Source: a virus. From it: DNA of 22,480 nucleotides. The notes under the pieces were generated by a model. The model saw only the letters and a program-made list of their open reading frames with translations, was not told the origin of the DNA and made no database searches. Below are positions 21,881-22,480 of this stretch, piece after piece. Each line of letters starts with the position of its first letter. Position 1 is the stretch's first letter. The stretch is from the IMG/VR virus record IMGVR_UViG_3300023184_000557, positions 1-22,480 of that record, one strand, 5' to 3'. The translations under genes and the position numbers were made by a program.

Positions 21881-22165
21881 GTGAACAAAGAACTAATTCA
21901 ATCAGTAACAAGTGCTACACCTAGTAAGGGTAGTAATGCAGGCAAGCTAATGTTTGTTATCAATGCAAAGTATTGGTCTAGTGTAGAGCCGAAGGCTAGT
22001 GAGACCCATGTTTGTTTAGCAGACGTTGTTGCTAAGGACGGCAAGACCTACACCAACGTTGTTGGCTATAGTAGAGATACTTGCATGACTATAGCTGATA
22101 AAATCAAGACTATAACAGGTCATGATGCTAGCTACAGCAATGCCATAGCGTTACTACTTAAATAG
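21881..22165 (+). CDS. Plus-strand hypothetical protein (94 aa), GTG start
   Basis: This frame has a normal amino-acid mix: MNKELIQSVTSATPSKGSNA, a strand GKLMFVINAKYW (residues 21-32), then VCLADVVAKDGKTYTNVVGY and a helix IADKIKTIT, ending SNAIALLLK. No family recognised. Start choice: an in-frame stop lies at 21866-21868 and the first start codon after it is GTG at 21881; ATG at codon 24 would remove the first 23 residues. GC content, including third codon positions (about 35 percent by my count), is higher than in the minus-strand genes, so it may have a different origin. The RNA also folds: CATGAC/GTCATG, TATAG/CTATA and TGAT/ATCA stack in one hairpin at 22084-22124. It could be coding, part of a structured RNA, or both. 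Confidence 0.5.
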   Translation: MNKELIQSVTSATPSKGSNAGKLMFVINAKYWSSVEPKASETHVCLADVVAKDGKTYTNVVGYSRDTCMTIADKIKTITGHDASYSNAIALLLK

Positions 22166-22480
22166 TAGCGCTTTATGTTTCCCTAGGGAAGCATATCTTA
22201 TCGTTACAGACAATTCAATCTCATGTTTTGCTGAAATGCTTGGTAGTATTGGGTTTGAGGGGATACACTCCTCTAACCCAAACATTACCCTATTATATTC
22301 AAATGGTCCAATTTGGGTATTCTTAATATATTATGGCCAATAGTTTAAATCCCAATGCACAAAGTTGTAATACTAATAATTTCTGCTTCAAGAGCAGTTT
22401 TGTATTAGCAATAATACTTGTTGACAGGAGTTTTGTAGGCATACAAGGAAACAAAAACAACAGTATTACAACTGAGTGCA
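22166..22480 (+). ncRNA. Gene-free structured stretch, candidate structured RNA
   Basis: No gene is visible in these 315 bases. Plus-strand structure: a 22-base palindrome-like hairpin (22174-22195) just after the ORF stop, whose one wobble is U-G on the plus strand and A-C on the minus; a hairpin TTGGGTT/AACCCAA with inner GAGG/CCTC (22249-22281); and a 12-base-pair stem (22363-22374 with 22462-22473) enclosing three hairpins: CTGCT/AGCAG (22383-22397), GTATTA-GCAA-TAATAC (22402-22417) and TTGTA-GGCA-TACAA (22433-22446). The GCAA loop is a GNRA loop only on the plus strand. GTATTA at 22402-22407 can also pair with TAATAC at 22368-22373, so two folds compete. The element may go on past the window. 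Confidence 0.45.

Noticed and set aside
21684-21911. Minus-strand frame of 75 codons across the divergent region
   Set aside because: It crosses the T-tracts, the C-run and the hairpins, overlaps the start of the plus ORF and has a low-complexity end (KKIYKKIYKKLYL) that just reflects the T-tract repeats.
22154-22285. 43-codon minus-strand frame over the right-edge hairpins
   Set aside because: It is short, overlaps the end of the plus ORF and the hairpins, and has no recognisable start signal.
22421-22446. TTGACA as a sigma-70 -35 box near the right edge
   Set aside because: No TATAAT-like box lies 16-18 bases downstream, and Bacteroidota use a different consensus. The bases also belong to the hairpin region.

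Overview
This window looks like the late (virion) gene block of a tailed double-stranded DNA phage that infects a member of the Bacteroidota. The DNA is AT-rich. Start codons follow A/T-only leaders instead of Shine-Dalgarno sites. The one complete promoter I can read has the Bacteroidetes form (TTTG, 20-base spacer, TAnnTTTG). The head genes (terminase with a Walker A motif of type KPRRTGFS, an 838-residue portal, a 486-residue capsid protein, and a small HU/IHF-like gene upstream of the terminase) fit crAss-like phages (Crassvirales) or a related lineage. That placement rests on remembered family features, not on a search.

Nearly all genes lie on the minus strand and are read from right to left. 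Region 21.6-20.7 kb holds small genes (an unknown 84-residue protein, a doubtful 65-residue ORF, a HExxH protein). A promoter at about 20.65 kb starts a tight chain of small genes: a winged-helix-like protein, a 58-residue overlapping gene, an HU/IHF-like protein, a Cys-rich protein and three unknown proteins. These lead into the terminase large subunit (18.8-16.8 kb), the portal (16.8-14.2 kb), a complete ferritin (14.2-13.7 kb), a probable scaffold (13.6-12.4 kb) and the major capsid protein (12.4-10.95 kb). A terminator follows the capsid gene. Next come a 267-residue protein, two genes that look like the halves of one neck/tail protein (the second starting with a Calx-beta-like domain), a probable decoration protein and an abundant-looking 428-residue virion protein with its own terminator. 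The left 7 kb is a fibre and adhesin cassette: a beta/Cys-rich protein, a collagen-like fibre, a small Cys-rich protein, two paralogous glycine-rich adhesins either side of a 728-residue fibre, and small accessory proteins.

The right edge (21.63-22.48 kb) differs. It is a divergent region with phased T-tracts and GC-rich hairpins, one plus-strand ORF (GTG start) of higher GC content, and then about 315 bases without a gene that fold into several hairpins on the plus strand. It may be a regulatory or replication region or a structured RNA, possibly continuing past the window.

The most striking feature is the ferritin with all ferroxidase residues, placed between portal and scaffold in the head operon. 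A phage head with a ferritin partner recalls encapsulin nanocompartments, in which an HK97-fold shell packages ferritin-like cargo.
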